A DNA stretch of 64,000 bases. Source: Diadema setosum. Lineage: Eukaryota > Echinodermata > Echinoidea > Diadematoida > Diadematidae. Below, piece by piece: positions 33,501 to 45,796 of the stretch; the stretch's first letter is position 1, and every line of letters begins with the position of its first letter. Location: positions 27,454,155 to 27,518,154 of the forward strand of contig CM067065.1 in assembly GCA_033980235.1 (NCBI GenBank), in the 5' to 3' direction. The position numbers were made by a program, and so were the translations under genes. The notes beneath the pieces were generated by a model. The model worked only from the letters and a program-made list of their open reading frames with translations. It was not told the DNA's origin and made no database searches.

Positions 33501-34030
33501 GTATGTCCTGTTAGGACCATGCGTGATATAAGGTCTATGTATGATGTACAGAACTTTTGGTCACTGAATTTCGTGTGTGTGAATAATTCGTGTTGACACC
33601 GTACTTGTCCGTGTGGACATCCGGTTGGGATTGGATCAACAACGCTGCATTGATTGATTACGATCATCGTCCGTGGTGATCCGTTCAACGATCCGTGGAA
33701 GTGCAAAAAGGGCTGTGGAGCCGGGATTTGTAAAAACGCCGGGATTTGTAAAAACATCTCGCCGAAGATTTCTGAAAACGTCAGGAATTGTAAAAGCGTC
33801 TCGCCGGGCAATGTAAGAATCTCGAATATTGTATCAACGGGATTGGTGAAAACGTCTCGCCGGGAAATGAGAAAAAAAAAAAAACACGTTAAATTTTACC
33901 GGGAATTGTAAAAACGCTGCCGGGAAAATAAATAAATCATGTACTTCAACGGTATTACGTATCGATGGTTTATCGATAATATCGATGTCTAAAAAAATAG
34001 CTCATACACATTAACCGTTGTAATTGTCTT
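33501..34030. repeat. Intron start and CCGGG minisatellite (copy B)
   Basis: 33709-33930 is the counterpart of 2046-2310 (ctgtggagccgggatttgta...). The remaining ~200 bp are plain intron. Confidence 0.65.
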
Positions 34031-34690
34031 GTAAACCCCAAAACAGATTTTCACCAAACTTGGCAGATGATATCTTTATGTATGATGTTAATTTGTTTAG
34101 ATAAGTCTCCCTCCCCTCCCCCACCGGCGAATGAGGGGGGGGGGGGGGTGGAGGAATTGAAACCTCAGAGTCCTGAGAGTCCTTAAAGTATGGAATGTTT
34201 TATCTTCGGAGTCGAATAGAAAAGGATAGAGCTAATTTAGTGTTATATGAAGGCAGTAATGATTAAAATTCCATGTTTGATTATGGCCGATCCGGGGGTG
34301 CCCTGATTTGGGGGAAGGGGTGATGGGGAGGAGGTGAATCAATTTTCCACATTTTCACCATCTTCTTGAAAAATATTCGACGGATTTGCTGCAAACTTGG
34401 CAAATAGCATCTTTACGGTATTACAATCTATTTTTGTTTAAGGCGCCTCGGCAGATTACATGTTCAGGCAAAACCGCGGCGCCGCCGATGAGCGTTCTTT
34501 TTTTTTTTTTTTTAATTCCGCCGCGGCCTTCTAAATCCTCCCTTTCAAAAGCCCGCATCGCGGCGCTTTTACACTTGGGCCGCCAACGGACCGCGGCGCT
34601 TTTAAAAAGGGCCGACAACATAACAAAAGCTGTACATCCAAGAGCCCCCGTTTTATTTAAACAAGGTAGCGCCCTCTGCGTCAGCGTTCA
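34031..34690 (+). repeat. G/C-tract unit and GCGCC repeat (copy B)
   Basis: Counterpart of 2395-3050. The 3060-4307 insert of copy A is absent; 'gccgttacatgata' at about 34692 is the empty site. Confidence 0.75.
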
Positions 34691-35117
34691 ATGATGCCGT
34701 TACATGATAACACACGGCATATTGTACATGTTGTATCAGCCTTTCGCTGATCTCCATGGTTTGTCTCACAGCTGCCATTTCTCACTGCGCGAGAAAACAA
34801 ACGTGGACGCGCGCCAGAATCCAAAACTTCATTATACATTGGAAAATAAAACAACCAGAATACCAGATGATTGTTTTACAGCAAGACAAAAAATGCTATC
34901 TCTCTGCCAACCGATTTTTAATGATCTTTATTATTTGACATAGGTTTATAGGCCCCTATTTTTCCCTATCAATTTAACATGGCCTCGGGATTTTGTGAGT
35001 TTTTTATATATTTTTTTTCGGTGTAACTTCCAAACTTGAAATCGGGTAAAATTATGCATGTCCTTCTAATGGTGTGGAAATGGTGCTCGGAAACCAGCCT
35101 ACTCTACTTTATTTCAT
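34691..35117. other. Non-coding DNA left of the LINE (copy B)
   Basis: Collinear with A 4310-4729. It ends at the LINE insertion point (ttatttcat). Confidence 0.6.
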
Positions 35118-35691
35118 TGAGGGCGCTGCACTGCGGCGACCACCAGGTGATTTTTGTTCGTCCTTATCTATGATTTCTTTTTCGTCATTTTTTCGTCTTA
35201 ATGTTTGTTTTGGACATCGTTCTACCCGTGAACTGTTTCTTTTAGTACCTGTCATTTCCTGGACCAAATATGAAGCCGTATTTCACAATTTATGTGTGCT
35301 TGGGACTCTGTTTTTTATTGCTATCCCATGGAGGAAGAGTGCATGGTACACGTGCACGTGGGCATGGACACGAGTTTGAATGCAGTGATAATTTCTATGC
35401 CTGCAGTATCGCGTAGCCGAAATGCCATCCGATACACACCCAGCGAGCTGCGGGCACTTCGCGACCGCCATGCGAGAACCCTGCAACCATCACATACGGA
35501 CATTCTTCAGGAATTAGGAATTAGGAATTATACTAGGTAATGCACAGTCTTTAACAATAAATTAGATGAACTTCAGGCTGAGGTGAGACATAATTATGAA
35601 TATAGGGATAGCTAGCTGCCTCTGAAACCTGGTTTAATGCTCTAGTGTCACAGAGGCTAGTAGCGACATTGACAACTTTGCGTGTATACGA

Positions 35692-35998
35692 ATGGACAGG
35701 AGGAACTCACAGTCAGGGAAGGAGAAGGGAGGAGGTGTCTGCATATACGTAAACGAGAAATGGTGCAACAATATGTCGGTCAAGGAACGTGACTGCTCTA
35801 CTGATCTGGAGCTGCTTACTGTAGGACTGAGACCTTTTTACTTGCCCAGAGAATTTAACCAGATATTTGTTACAGTGGTGTACATTCCTCCACACGCAAA
35901 TACTTTAACAGCTGCTACAAAAATTGTGGATATTCATAATGAACTTGAGAGGAAATCCCCCGACTCTGTAAAATTGATTTTGGGTGACTTCAATAATT
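35692..35998 (+). pseudogene. LINE endonuclease, N-terminal part (broken)
   Basis: About 102 codons of an exonuclease-endonuclease-phosphatase domain, the enzyme that nicks target DNA for target-primed reverse transcription. Visible motifs: GGGVCIYV, VVYIPPHAN and the LILGDFNN segment, where D and N are the usual active-site residues. The upstream coding part (35400-35690) is present but broken by stops and frameshifts, so the N-terminal catalytic E is not in an open frame. The frame is cut after GDFNN by the TIR insert at 35999 and resumes at 37166 with NCELDGHMP. Relic of a mobile element; no host role is suggested. Confidence 0.85.
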
Positions 35999-37165
35999 GA
36001 GTATATGAATATAAGAACGACCCAAGTCCATGAAAGACCATTTCGAGTAAACTAAAAAAAACTTCATATCTTTTTTTGTTTGTCCAATAATATTCTATTT
36101 AACTGTGATGGGAAGCAACATTGTATATGTGACCCTGCACCTCAAAACAAACAAAAAGTCGCCAGACATGAATTTTTAGTTAAGACCATATTCTAAAAGA
36201 GCAGACTTTAAGCTTTAAAAGATGTATAACTCAAATCAAATGGACTCTCCTAACCTATCTGAATATTGGAAATACAGCACAAACTCAGGAAAAGTGTGAA
36301 CTGAGAAAAGAGGCTCTGAAGTATAGTGTCTATTCAAGCGCTTAATCTTTACCAAACCGTGCTGGCTATGCGATGAACGGGACAAAAAAACAGGAAGTAA
36401 ACCACCAGAGTAACGACAATGAAGGAATTATCAAATTAAACTGAAATTAAGCATGCCTCATTAACACATTCTGTTAATAATTAATGCCAACTTTCAAAGC
36501 ATTAGCACTATTCTTTCAAAAGTTATTAGAGTTGAAAGTGAAGAATGTGGACAAGGTTTTTCAGAAATGAAAAAGGGATTCTAAAGACACACCTAATTAC
36601 ACTATTCTACCAAAAATGTTCGAGATAAACTGCTAAAAAAACACACTTTCCTGCCCGTTTTATGATACCAAATTTTAGCATAATGTAAATGAAGACCCGC
36701 TCTTTCAGAAAATATGAAAAAATCAAGTTCGGCTAGGTTGACGCATTTCACTTATTTTCAGTCCTCACGCAAAATCAGTGTGTGCGACTTTATGTTCGTT
36801 TTGAGGTGCACGGTCACATATACGAATTAGAACATATATCATCATGACAATTAACATTAAATTTAATTGTGGAGACGCCATTTTGTGTGATGGACTTGGG
36901 TCGTTCTTTGATTCATATACATGAAATACTGCTATAGAGATGAGAGAAGGACGAGAGAGGGCGCTATAATATGAATGTAAGAACGACCCAAGTCCTTCAT
37001 TCTTACATTCATATAAGATTTAACTCATTTATTTCAGGCACTTCCGGGGGTAATTAGGATTTATCATTTATACACAAGATGAGTCCATGCATAAGCTACA
37101 ATTTCCCATGTCAAACTGAATTTGGCCAAAAATTGGACTTGGGTCGTTCTTATATTCGTATACTC
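35999..37165. mobile_element. TIR element inserted in the LINE endonuclease (1,167 bp)
   Basis: Ends GAGTATATGAATATAAGAAC and the complement ...TATTCGTATACTC. The target AATT is duplicated (35995-35998, 37166-37169), and removing the insert restores the LINE reading frame across the junction. The motif aagaacgacccaagtcc or its complement occurs four times (about 36012, 36890, 36977, 37138). The element contains a second MITE at 36128-36818. No transposase. Superfamily not assigned. Confidence 0.88.
36128..36818. mobile_element. TGTGACC MITE (691 bp), nested at second level
   Basis: Ends TGTGACCCTGCACCTCAAAA and ...GAGGTGCACGGTCACA, flanked by TA (36126-36127, 36819-36820). Same family as 30437-31129 but with ...CCTC in place of ...ATCA after the tip, so it belongs to a slightly different subfamily. 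Confidence 0.85.
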
Positions 37166-37944
37166 AATTGTGAGCTTGATGGCCACATGCCTCAGTTATC
37201 GCAGTATGTGCTGCTTCCTACCAGAGGTGAACATGTTCTTGATAAATGTTATGGAAATGTCAAGGATGATTATAAGGCTCGCATAAGACCTAGTTTAGGA
37301 GCCTCGGACCATAATATGGTTTCTCTCATTCCTAAATATAGACAAAAGTTAAAGCAAAGTAAACCAGCAGTAAAGACAGTACGGAGATGGACTGACAATG
37401 CAGTCGAAACCCTTCGCGTCTGTCTCTTGTGCACCGACTGGGATGTCTTCTTTGAGGATCATAGCTTGGATGAGGCAACAGAGGTTATTACTGACTACAT
37501 TACTAGATTCTGTGAGGATACTATTATACCGGAATATACCATCAAGCTTTATCCAAACAGTAAGCCCTGGCTCAGCAAAGAAATTCGTGCTCTTCTCAAC
37601 CAGAAGCATGCTGCCTTTGCTAGGAATGATACATTGGAGAAGCGCAGAATCCAGCATGAAATTAATAAGTTAATTAAAGTTTGTAAGAAAGAATATGGGA
37701 AAAAATAGAGGATTTGTTTAAAACTGGAAATGTTAAAGATGTTTGGAAAGGAGTTAAGTCAGTTTCAATACTGGTATGGAAAATAAAGATTAATCAGTTA
37801 ATAAAGATAAAATTTTCAGGTCTCAGACAATGTTAGTGAATCAGTATATGCAAATGAACTCAATGCTTTTTTTTTGCAAGGTTTGAGAAGGAAATGTCAT
37901 CTACTGATATTCCTGTCGAACCAAATAGTGTGGACAGTAAAGTT
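37166..37944 (+). pseudogene. LINE endonuclease C-terminus and linker to RT (broken)
   Basis: In frame with the upstream endonuclease once the TIR insert is removed. Contains the endonuclease-closing motif LGASDHNMV (the SDH catalytic triad signature of this nuclease family), then the helical linker NSKPWLSKEIRALLNQK typical of CR1/L2/Rex1-type LINEs. A one-base loss in an A-run at about 37700 gives an early stop (YGKK*), after which the frame can be followed to about 37920 in pieces. It ends where the inverted block begins at 37945. Non-functional. Confidence 0.85.
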
Positions 37945-38548
37945 ATAGTGATAATGTAATAGTGAAAAATAACGCATCAAAATGAGAGCATGAAAGCAAG
38001 TCAATATTATAGCAACTTTTGTTATTCTAAATACAAACAAAGACCCATCCAGATACAGATACAGATACAGATATTTTTATTAGTCTTTCTTCCAACAAAA
38101 AAGATAATCATTTTCCAGGTGAAAAAATACAATGTAAATTATACAAAGTATACATAATTCAGACATAAGAATATAACTATAACAATATAACTAAGCAGTT
38201 GCACATAATATACAATCCACATGAATTAAAACACAATTAAAATATCTTCACAATCATAACACAGAATAACAAGGAAGAGAGACTAATAAGAGGTAAAAAA
38301 AAGACAGAGAGAGAAAGAAATCAGAAAGAGAGTGAGGGAGAAAGAAAAAAGGGAGACACCCAACTAGAAGTGGTGAAAAGAAAGGAAAAGTCTGACATAG
38401 AGAAGAGAAAAAGAGAGAAAGACATAATTTATGCACTGCACTGTGTTTAAATTAAATTACAAGAAAGAGATATATATACATATACAAAGACTGCACTGGG
38501 AAAGACACAAAGACAACCTGTCGATAGCGCCCTAGTTAAGGACACAAG
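37945..38548 (-). repeat. Inverted copy of LINE 3' end plus flanking DNA
   Basis: The reverse complement of 45856-46460 is embedded in the middle of the LINE. It includes the LINE 3' UTR, the ATCTGT tail and about 105 bp of the genomic flank beyond the LINE. It matches the copy B flank (gtttgtatttag, aaagttgc) rather than copy A (gtttatatttag, aaagatgc), so it formed after the LINE landed in copy B. Confidence 0.9.
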
Positions 38549-38625
38549 GAATTAATAATCGATTTTCATTTACAGAAGCCAAACATTTTTGGCTTCTGTA
38601 AATGAAAATCGATTATTAATTCCTT
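38546..38625. repeat. Perfect palindrome at the inversion junction
   Basis: An arm of ~38 bp (aaggaattaataatcgattt...gccaaa) faces its exact complement around 'cat'. The right arm is LINE coding sequence (upstream part of the RT domain); the left arm is a short inverted copy of it. Confidence 0.92.
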
Positions 38626-40000
38626 TTGAAGATGTTAAGAAACAGTTGAAATCAATCAACTCAAGGAAGGACACTGGCCCTGATGGTTTGCCGGGAAGGA
38701 CTCTGAAACTGTGTTGCAATGAATTGGCCAGTATATTTCAAAAGTTGTTTCAGTGGTCATTTGATTCTATGCATCCTCCTAGATCATGGAAATTGTCTCA
38801 TATTGTACCAATACCGAAGATTCCTAACCCTGTTAATCATGATGATTTTAGACCCATTGCCCTGACACCAGTAATCATGAAATGTTTTGAAAAACTTGTT
38901 AGGAATGCACTTGTATCTCAGGTGAAGAGTGATCCTTTTCAGTTTGCTTACCAGGCAAACAAAGGTGTAGAAGATGCTATCATGACCCTATGGCATAAGG
39001 TTTGTGAACATTTAGATAAGCCCAAAACTTACGTTCGTGTTTTGTTTTGCGGATTTTTCTTCAGCTTTTAATACTATTGATCCATATTGTCTTAAACATA
39101 AACTTCAGGTTATGGGAATTCATTCTGTGTTATGTTCATGGATTTTCAACTTTTTGGTAGACAGGGAACAAAGGGTAAAAATAAATGGCACACTTTCAGA
39201 TACAATTATCACAAGGGTAGGAGTTCCACAAGGGTGTGTTTTATCCCTCTTTTTGTTCAGTTTATATACTAATGATTGTAACGCACAAAATGAATCCTGT
39301 GTTATCATAAAATATGCTGATGATACAGTTGTCACAGGCCTTATTCGTGAGAATGATGAAAATTCATACAGGCATGAAGTCACTAAGTTTATAAACTGGT
39401 GTCAAAATAATAATCTGGTCCTCAATGTGAAAAAAAATAAAAGAAATGATTTTGGATTTTAGGAGACAGAGAAATGATATTATTCCTTTAAGTGTACATG
39501 GTGAGAATGTTGATATTGTTACAGAATACAGATATTTAGGAGTTCATATTGACAATGAGCTGTCATGGGGAACACACGTTAGGAAAACATACTCAAAGGC
39601 AAGTCAAAGGCTGTATTTTCTTAGGAAAATGAACAAGTTCAATGGGAGTAGAGATATCATGAGACTGTTTTACAGCTCAGTAATTCAATCTGTGATCACA
39701 TATTGTTGTGTCATCTGGTTTAACTCTCTGAGGGTACAGGATAGGTTAAGGCTTGAGAGGATTACAAAGACTGCTGGGAAAATAATAGGTGAAGATGTAG
39801 AATGTCTTAGTAATTTGGTAGATGAACGGCTTCTGACTCACTTTCAAAAATTATTGAAGGATTCTTCGCACCCACTAAATCCTGTAGTGACTTTAAATGA
39901 GTCTGGTCGAGCACGTCAGATACGTGTTAGAACAGAACGTTTTCGGAAAACTTTCATTCCATGTGCAATACACTTATTCAATAGTTTACAGCGACGCTGA
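38589..40000 (+). pseudogene. LINE reverse transcriptase (two frameshifts)
   Basis: Three overlapping frames (38589-39071, 39037-39462, 39446-40000) form one RT of the CR1/Rex1-like kind, which copies LINE RNA at the nicked target. Motifs in order: DTGPDGLPGR, FRPIALTPVIMKCFEKLV, FQFAYQANKG, FADFSSAFNTID (first catalytic Asp), GVPQGCVLS, KYADDTVVTG (catalytic Asp pair), ILDFRR and YRYLGVHIDNELSWG, then a C-terminal part ending RFRKTFIPCAIHLFNSLQ. One extra base near 39049 and another in an A-rich run near 39440 break the frame. Motif B reads VLSLFLF instead of the usual VLSPLLF. All catalytic residues remain, so decay is recent. Confidence 0.93.
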
Positions 40001-40948
40001 GTCAGTGACTGTTCGGTTTTTGCTGAAGTCGTTTTTATTATGAGTCTGCAGACTGACATACTTGTTTGTACCATATGAAACTGATATTCAATGTAATCAC
40101 CTGTGAAGACTATTATGTTAGGAATTTATATACGTCATGTATGCATCTAAATTTGTTATTGACGGGGAAAGTATGTAGTTTCTCTTCTAGCTAATACATT
40201 TTTCTCTCTTTTCTTGCTATCTTTTTTTTCTCTCTTCTCAACATTCTTTAACTGTTCTTTCTTTCATTTCTTTTTCTTTTCTCCCTCCCCTTCCCCTACC
40301 TTCCCATTTTGTATCATTAGATATCACAAAGAAGAATTTTTTATTGCATGTGCAATATACTTATTCAACAGTACTCAGCGACACTGAGTCAGTTGGAGCT
40401 GTTAGATTTTTTACCGTAGTCACTTTCTTTAATCTTTTCTTAGGAGTCTGTAGACTTGACACATGAATTGTGTTAAGGGATTTATATGTATCATAAGATG
40501 CCACTTAAATGTGTTATATGCATCATAATATGCTACTCCATTTGTTATTGTTGGGGAAACAATAGGGTACATGTAGTTTCTCTACCAGCATATGCATTTT
40601 TTTTCTTCTCTTTCTCTTTTCTTCTTTTTCTTGCTTTCTCTCTCTCTTTTTTTCTTTCTTTCCTCTTCCTTTCTTTCGCCCTCATTCCCCTCATTCCCCT
40701 CTCACCCTTACTTCTCGCCTTGTCAATGAAGACGTTTGGTCATATTCATTTATTTTTACCACTCGATTTGTTCTAACCTCACGTGCATTAAGCACATTCA
40801 CACAAGACTATGGTAAAATGTTGTGAATAGATGCGGATTGTCTCGCCTGGAGTGTGCCGGGCATTGATCGTGCTAACTACATGAATTATGCATGATTCGG
40901 TTGGCATGGTCACTGCCTGGCTTGCACCTGGTGGGACATTCCGCATCT
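40001..40948 (+). other. LINE 3' untranslated region with a ~387 bp tandem duplication
   Basis: 'atgtgcaata(c/t)acttattca' and 'cagcgac(g/a)ctgagtcagt' occur at about 39963 and again at about 40350, each followed by a CT-rich tract. The region ends at the 40949 insert; the rest of the 3' UTR resumes at 45797. Confidence 0.75.
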
Positions 40949-43269
40949 CTGCCCCCCACGGAAAAAAGCAGTAACTGACATTTTTATGAATGTCTACTTT
41001 TTTGCAAAAATGAATAGTTTACCCAATGCTCTCCAATGTTAATAGGTCAGTTTTGCAAAAAGAAAAATGAAATTGACCAAAAATACAAATTTTCACTTTT
41101 GCAAAAAGCAGTAACTGCATCCAGTTGATTCAACTTTGCAAGTTTCCCCACGGAAAAAAGCAGTAACTAACAAAGCCCACGGAAGAAAGCAGTAACTAAC
41201 AATTTAGTCTTTATCATTCAGACTCTGTATAGTCCTTCCTGTATATTTTTTCCCTAATACCATTTATTTTTTCTACTAATTTTTTTTTTTTAACAATGTA
41301 AACAGCAGTTTCTCCCATAATTTAGGAGAGTAGATATCAAAAGATTGTTTCACCAGTAACTTGACTCTGCCCGCAGGGAATCATATGACAAGTTGTAGAA
41401 AAAGCTTCTTTCTGGAGACTAGCAAACCTGGCAGACTCAGCGCGCTCAGAGTGCAGAATACGCGTGCAGCAGCTGCATGCGCATAAATTCTGCAGCATAC
41501 ACACGTATTCAGGGTGCGTGCATATACGTACGTCGCCATATTGATTATGACGTAATCGAACTTGACAACATGAACAATTCGTCGCTGATGAGCTCTGCAT
41601 TTTTAATTACCCCTGTATTGAATGGCCACTGGAAAAATAAAAACAGAATGAGGGTGGAAAGTATAGGTCTCCTCACTTCATGCATATTCATATGTTCAAA
41701 ACACTACATTCGTAGTTGCAAGATCTTAATAAAATTTCCATATAAGTGTACATTTTTGTAACCCTAATTTTATGCATTAAATATGACTTTATGCAAATTA
41801 TTTATAGCCTATCAATAACATGTCTATAATAATTTTTTGACAATTTTTTGTATCTATTCCTTTTAAATTTGAATGAAAGAGGTCATGTCTACCTGTTTCA
41901 TGCAGTCGGCTTCCATCCTACAGTTTTTTGCTCATTGACCCATCCTCCCGATTTAGGGGTATAAGAAGGTTTCGTGAACCCTGAAGGCAACTGAAATATG
42001 ACCTGTTGCGTTGCTAGCGTCAGATTTTTATTATATTGAGGTGATATATTTATGATCTTGTGTCAAGTTATTGTTTATGTTATAACGATCAAGTAGACTG
42101 CCCTTGGTATTGCATTTTTTCTCTTTAGCGGAAAAAATATAACATTCTTTCCTGACAAAATAGCCGCAGAATTTTATTTCTATCGGTGTGGCGCTCGCGC
42201 TTCCCCCTTGTGCGTAGGCGCAGCGATTTGGTCCCACGTCGTACATTGTTCGATGCGTGAACGTGCATTTTGGGAGTTGGCGCATGCCTGTGGCCGCTGC
42301 ATTATGTTGTGCTATTTTGCTGGTTTATAGGCTAGTTTGCATGCAGAATGCATGTTGTACTGCATGGTTCATTGGTCAATAAGTTTTTATTATTAAAAAT
42401 AGACCAGAAATTAAAGGACTATGTTCCTATGTGTAACCAGCTAGAGTGCTATTACTGCTAACAATCGCTACATTAGTCAGACAGCAGTCTGTCTATAGGT
42501 CTAGACGTAATTTAAATCAGATCATCAGTAATAAAATAGTCGGCCTACATATCAAACCTAAGGTTTTAATTCGTGCATTTACACATTTGGCTTTGCAATA
42601 TCTTGTATTGAGTGTAGCCTGTATATATACTAGAAATAGTATTTATTTTAATAATAATATATCTACTAGACCCTAACAACACTGATAGATCTACGTGTAG
42701 GTTGCTACGGGCAATTTGCAACATATGTCTAATAATTTATTTGCCATACATGGTGCATATCATGTGCCAAAAATGAAATTTTAAAAAAAAAAAGTACCTG
42801 GTACATAATTTCTATATCAAATATACATGATACGTTACGTGATATATGTGTCTGAAGTGACAGTGCATGTTGTTTACTTTGTATCTTTGTTGATGAATTT
42901 GACAAAATGCACAATAATAATGTGATGTGACCTGAAAAAGTACGGGTATTAGCTACTGCTATAGTGATGTATTGACTTTCCATCCAGTGCATGCTCATCA
43001 AAGAATTACTTTTTTTATCAGTGTTGCACAGAGAGATGTAATCTCCTGGTTCTTTGTTGAAAGTACAGATTTTCGCGCTGCAAAACCATGCAGTTAATGC
43101 AATGAAAGTTGGTCAAGTTTTTTTTTTCTTTTTTATTCAGTGACCAAAGATATGAAAGGTGATGGTGTTCACTATATTATATAGGGGTAGGAAAATAGTG
43201 GGGTACCCAGTGTTGAACCAGGGAGGATTCTTTCTTCCACCTCCCTGGTTGAACAAAAGTTGCTTCTAG

Positions 43270-43628
43270 CAAGCTACTACCACACAAACAATCACAGTCA
43301 ATGGGTTCAAATGATATTTGTAGCATAGTCAACTGTTCATAAGTTGTTGAGATACTACTACCACACACAAACAATCACGGAATCAATTGGTTCAAATGAC
43401 ATATTCATGATATTTGTAGCATAGCCAACTGTAAAAAGTTGTTGAGATACTACTACCACACAAACAATCACAGAATCAATGGGTTCAAATGAAATATTCA
43501 TGATATTTGTAGCATAGTCAACTGTTCATACGTTGTTGAGATACTTCTGCCACACAATCATAGAATCAATGGGATCAAATGACATGACATCTGTAGCATA
43601 CTCAACTGTTCATAGTTGTTGAGATGTA
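43270..43628. repeat. Four ~85-105 bp tandem units
   Basis: Units read 'tactaccacacaaacaatca', 'atgggttcaaatgacat', 'tgatatttgtagcatagtca' and 'actgttcataagttgttgag'. A hairpin aaccagggagg/cctccctggtt lies just upstream at 43215-43250. Confidence 0.85.
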
Positions 43629-44035
43629 CGTACAATATAATGTGCAGCAACAAACAAATAATTTGAACTATAGGTATACTCGTATGCCAGATGAAATTAT
43701 ATTGCACTGTATCTATTGATAAACAAATTAATCAAATGACAGCTACCAGTATTTTCTGCTTTCCTGTAAATTTTCTGCAGTCTCAATTTGATAGTGATAC
43801 TGGTAGTGGTACCTACATATCACTTGTATTGTGATGACAATGATAACAGCATGGCAATAATGAAGTTATGATTTCAAAGTAGATTTCACTTGCATACAGA
43901 GTTGTGCAGCCTTGTATAGTGTCATGTGTAATCCAGTCTTTTTTAATTGAAGGAAGTTTGATTGATTGTAAGCTTGTGACGGCAGTAGCACAATATAGGA
44001 AGTAGTGGAATATTGACACACTCCTTTGATCCATC

Positions 44036-44175
44036 CTCCCTCTGCCTGCCCGCGCCCGGCCCGGCCCGGCCAGCCCGGCCCGGCCGCGCCCAGCCCCGCT
44101 CCGCTACCCCGCGGGCCTGCATGATATCTGCACAACCCGTGTCGGGCGTGTGAAGCAGAGCCCGCGCGCGGTGAC
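44036..44175. other. GC-rich, CpG-dense patch
   Basis: About 140 bp built on cccgg/ccggcc in otherwise AT-rich DNA, followed by gcgcgcggtgacc. It could be a promoter-like CpG patch or a decayed GC repeat. No start codon or frame can be tied to it; the long minus-strand frame across it is a low-complexity artefact. Confidence 0.4.
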
Positions 44176-45796
44176 CATCTATTTGATTTGCCGTAAGCGT
44201 GAATCGATAGCCCTGAGCAGTAACACAAGGTCAAATGCAAGGGGCATAAATGATTCACAAAAAAACTGTAGGATGATCAGAAACCACAGATAATTGTCAG
44301 AAATGTCCTAAATGATGTCAAAAAGACTATCATATTTCACAAAAAATTGCAACTTAAGATATGAAAAAGTCAAGAAAATGTGTTGAAATCTGATGATAAC
44401 TACGATCCTGTCTGTGTGTCCCATGGGACCGACTCATGCATGATAGCGACACATGGTTAAAATATCGAGCACTGTGAAGTGAATGTTCAGCTAGGAACGT
44501 TCTGATTTCTTGTGAGAGATCGTGTATGTGTTGCTCCTCTGGACTTTAGTTTTAATATGTTTGATAACCACTCTGAACTTTTTTAATGACGTCAGATATT
44601 GAGTCATCATCTTCCGTTAGTGAGTAGTTTCGAAGGGAGACCGAATCAAAGTATTTTTAATGTAAATGCTGAAGCGAGCCCTCTCTCGACGGATTGCCCA
44701 ATGGCCGCGCTCTACGTACGGCGATGAAGCGCCTATGACGACCCCACATACGTGTACAGTAACTAGCTAAACATTGCATCACATCACACTCATCACTTGC
44801 ATGCACAGTATTGCAGGTCTGGTACAGTCTGAGTGATCATGCCAGTGCTAACCATGCTGTCACACAGTTTCTGCGGTCCAGGCATGCCTGTAAATCTATC
44901 ATGAATTGCAGAGGAAAAGTCATGGTAGCCATGGCTTTGGCCAGAACCAGAAAATCTAGGTGAGCTGAAAATATATTGAAGGGAGATGAGCACTAGTATT
45001 AATCCACTAACGTTAGTCTAAATGTTAGATGTAGGCCCTAAAGTTTAAAATAGGTCTACCACTACCAGATCTAACGTTACAGAGTAGATCTAGATTCTAA
45101 TCTATTGTTAACTGTTTAGTGTTAGACAAAATGTCAGTAGGCCTAATCTAATAGACCTAGGTCTAGGACTAACATTGGGCATAGATCTGTAGTCTAGCTT
45201 AAGTTTAACGTCAGAGTTCGACTAGGATCTAAGACGAAGAGACTTGACTTTATTGTCTAGTCCAGGGTCATGTGTAAGGGGCCATGCCGGGCACTCCAAA
45301 GTTCAATTAGGGTACATAGGTGTCTACCTTATTTTTACACAGAATGCCATTCAATCGACAAGACCTAGTCTAGGTCTAGCGATAGGTCCTAGATCTTATA
45401 GATCTAGACTAACCAGAAAGTAGAAGAACTTTATAACCTGGTGGTGGTAACAATTCTCCTCCTATGGTCATGTGACATGTGCAGTTACGGCTTTTTTCCA
45501 TGGGGAAAACAGCAGACTCCTGGCCGTCTGCAGTTACTGCTTTTTTCCATGGGGAAACTACCCAGAATCAAGGGTGAGCCACCGCAGTAACTGCATTTTC
45601 CTAAATAACATTTAAAAAATAACGGAAACATAATTTTTTCCTAGGTATTGTTAGACAACTAGGTATGGTGCATAATCATACCACAAAAATATTTTTGAAT
45701 GTTTCTGTGTTTTTAAAGAATCTGCAAAAAACACAAAATCGCATTTATCTCAGCTCAGCAGCTTTGCAGTTACTGCTTTCTTCCGTGGGGGGGCAG

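Larger units (their letters stand above)
40949..45796. mobile_element. 4.8 kb element with multi-copy terminal motifs, no recognised transposase
   Basis: Starts CTGCCCCCCACGGAAAAAAG and ends with the complement (...cttccgtgggggggcag). The motif cacggaa(a/g)aaagcagtaact appears at 40957, 41151 and 41180, and as its complement at about 45483, 45535 and 45773. Such clustered subterminal repeats are typical of transposase binding regions of DNA transposons. No target-site duplication is evident. The interior holds an ~90 bp tandem repeat, a GC-rich patch and TCTAGA-rich DNA, but no frame I can assign to a transposase. Confidence 0.65.

Noticed and set aside
38254..38436. Phe/Leu/Ser-rich frame repeated at 45968
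   Set aside because: It is the CT-rich LINE 3' UTR read in both orientations.
43255..43640. CRISPR-like regular repeats
   Set aside because: Units are diverged ~90-bp tandem repeats without unique spacers, in a eukaryotic sequence.
43866..44258. 130-codon minus-strand frame with a G/A/P-rich core
   Set aside because: The core is the CCGGCC patch; the flanks have no family resemblance or codon signal.
44793..44993. Minus-strand frame after a good-looking acceptor (TATATTTTCAG), which is also a plus-strand donor (CTAG|GTGAGC)
   Set aside because: The signals conflict in strand, the peptide matches nothing known and no partner exon could be found in the 4.8 kb element. Kept only as a possibility.
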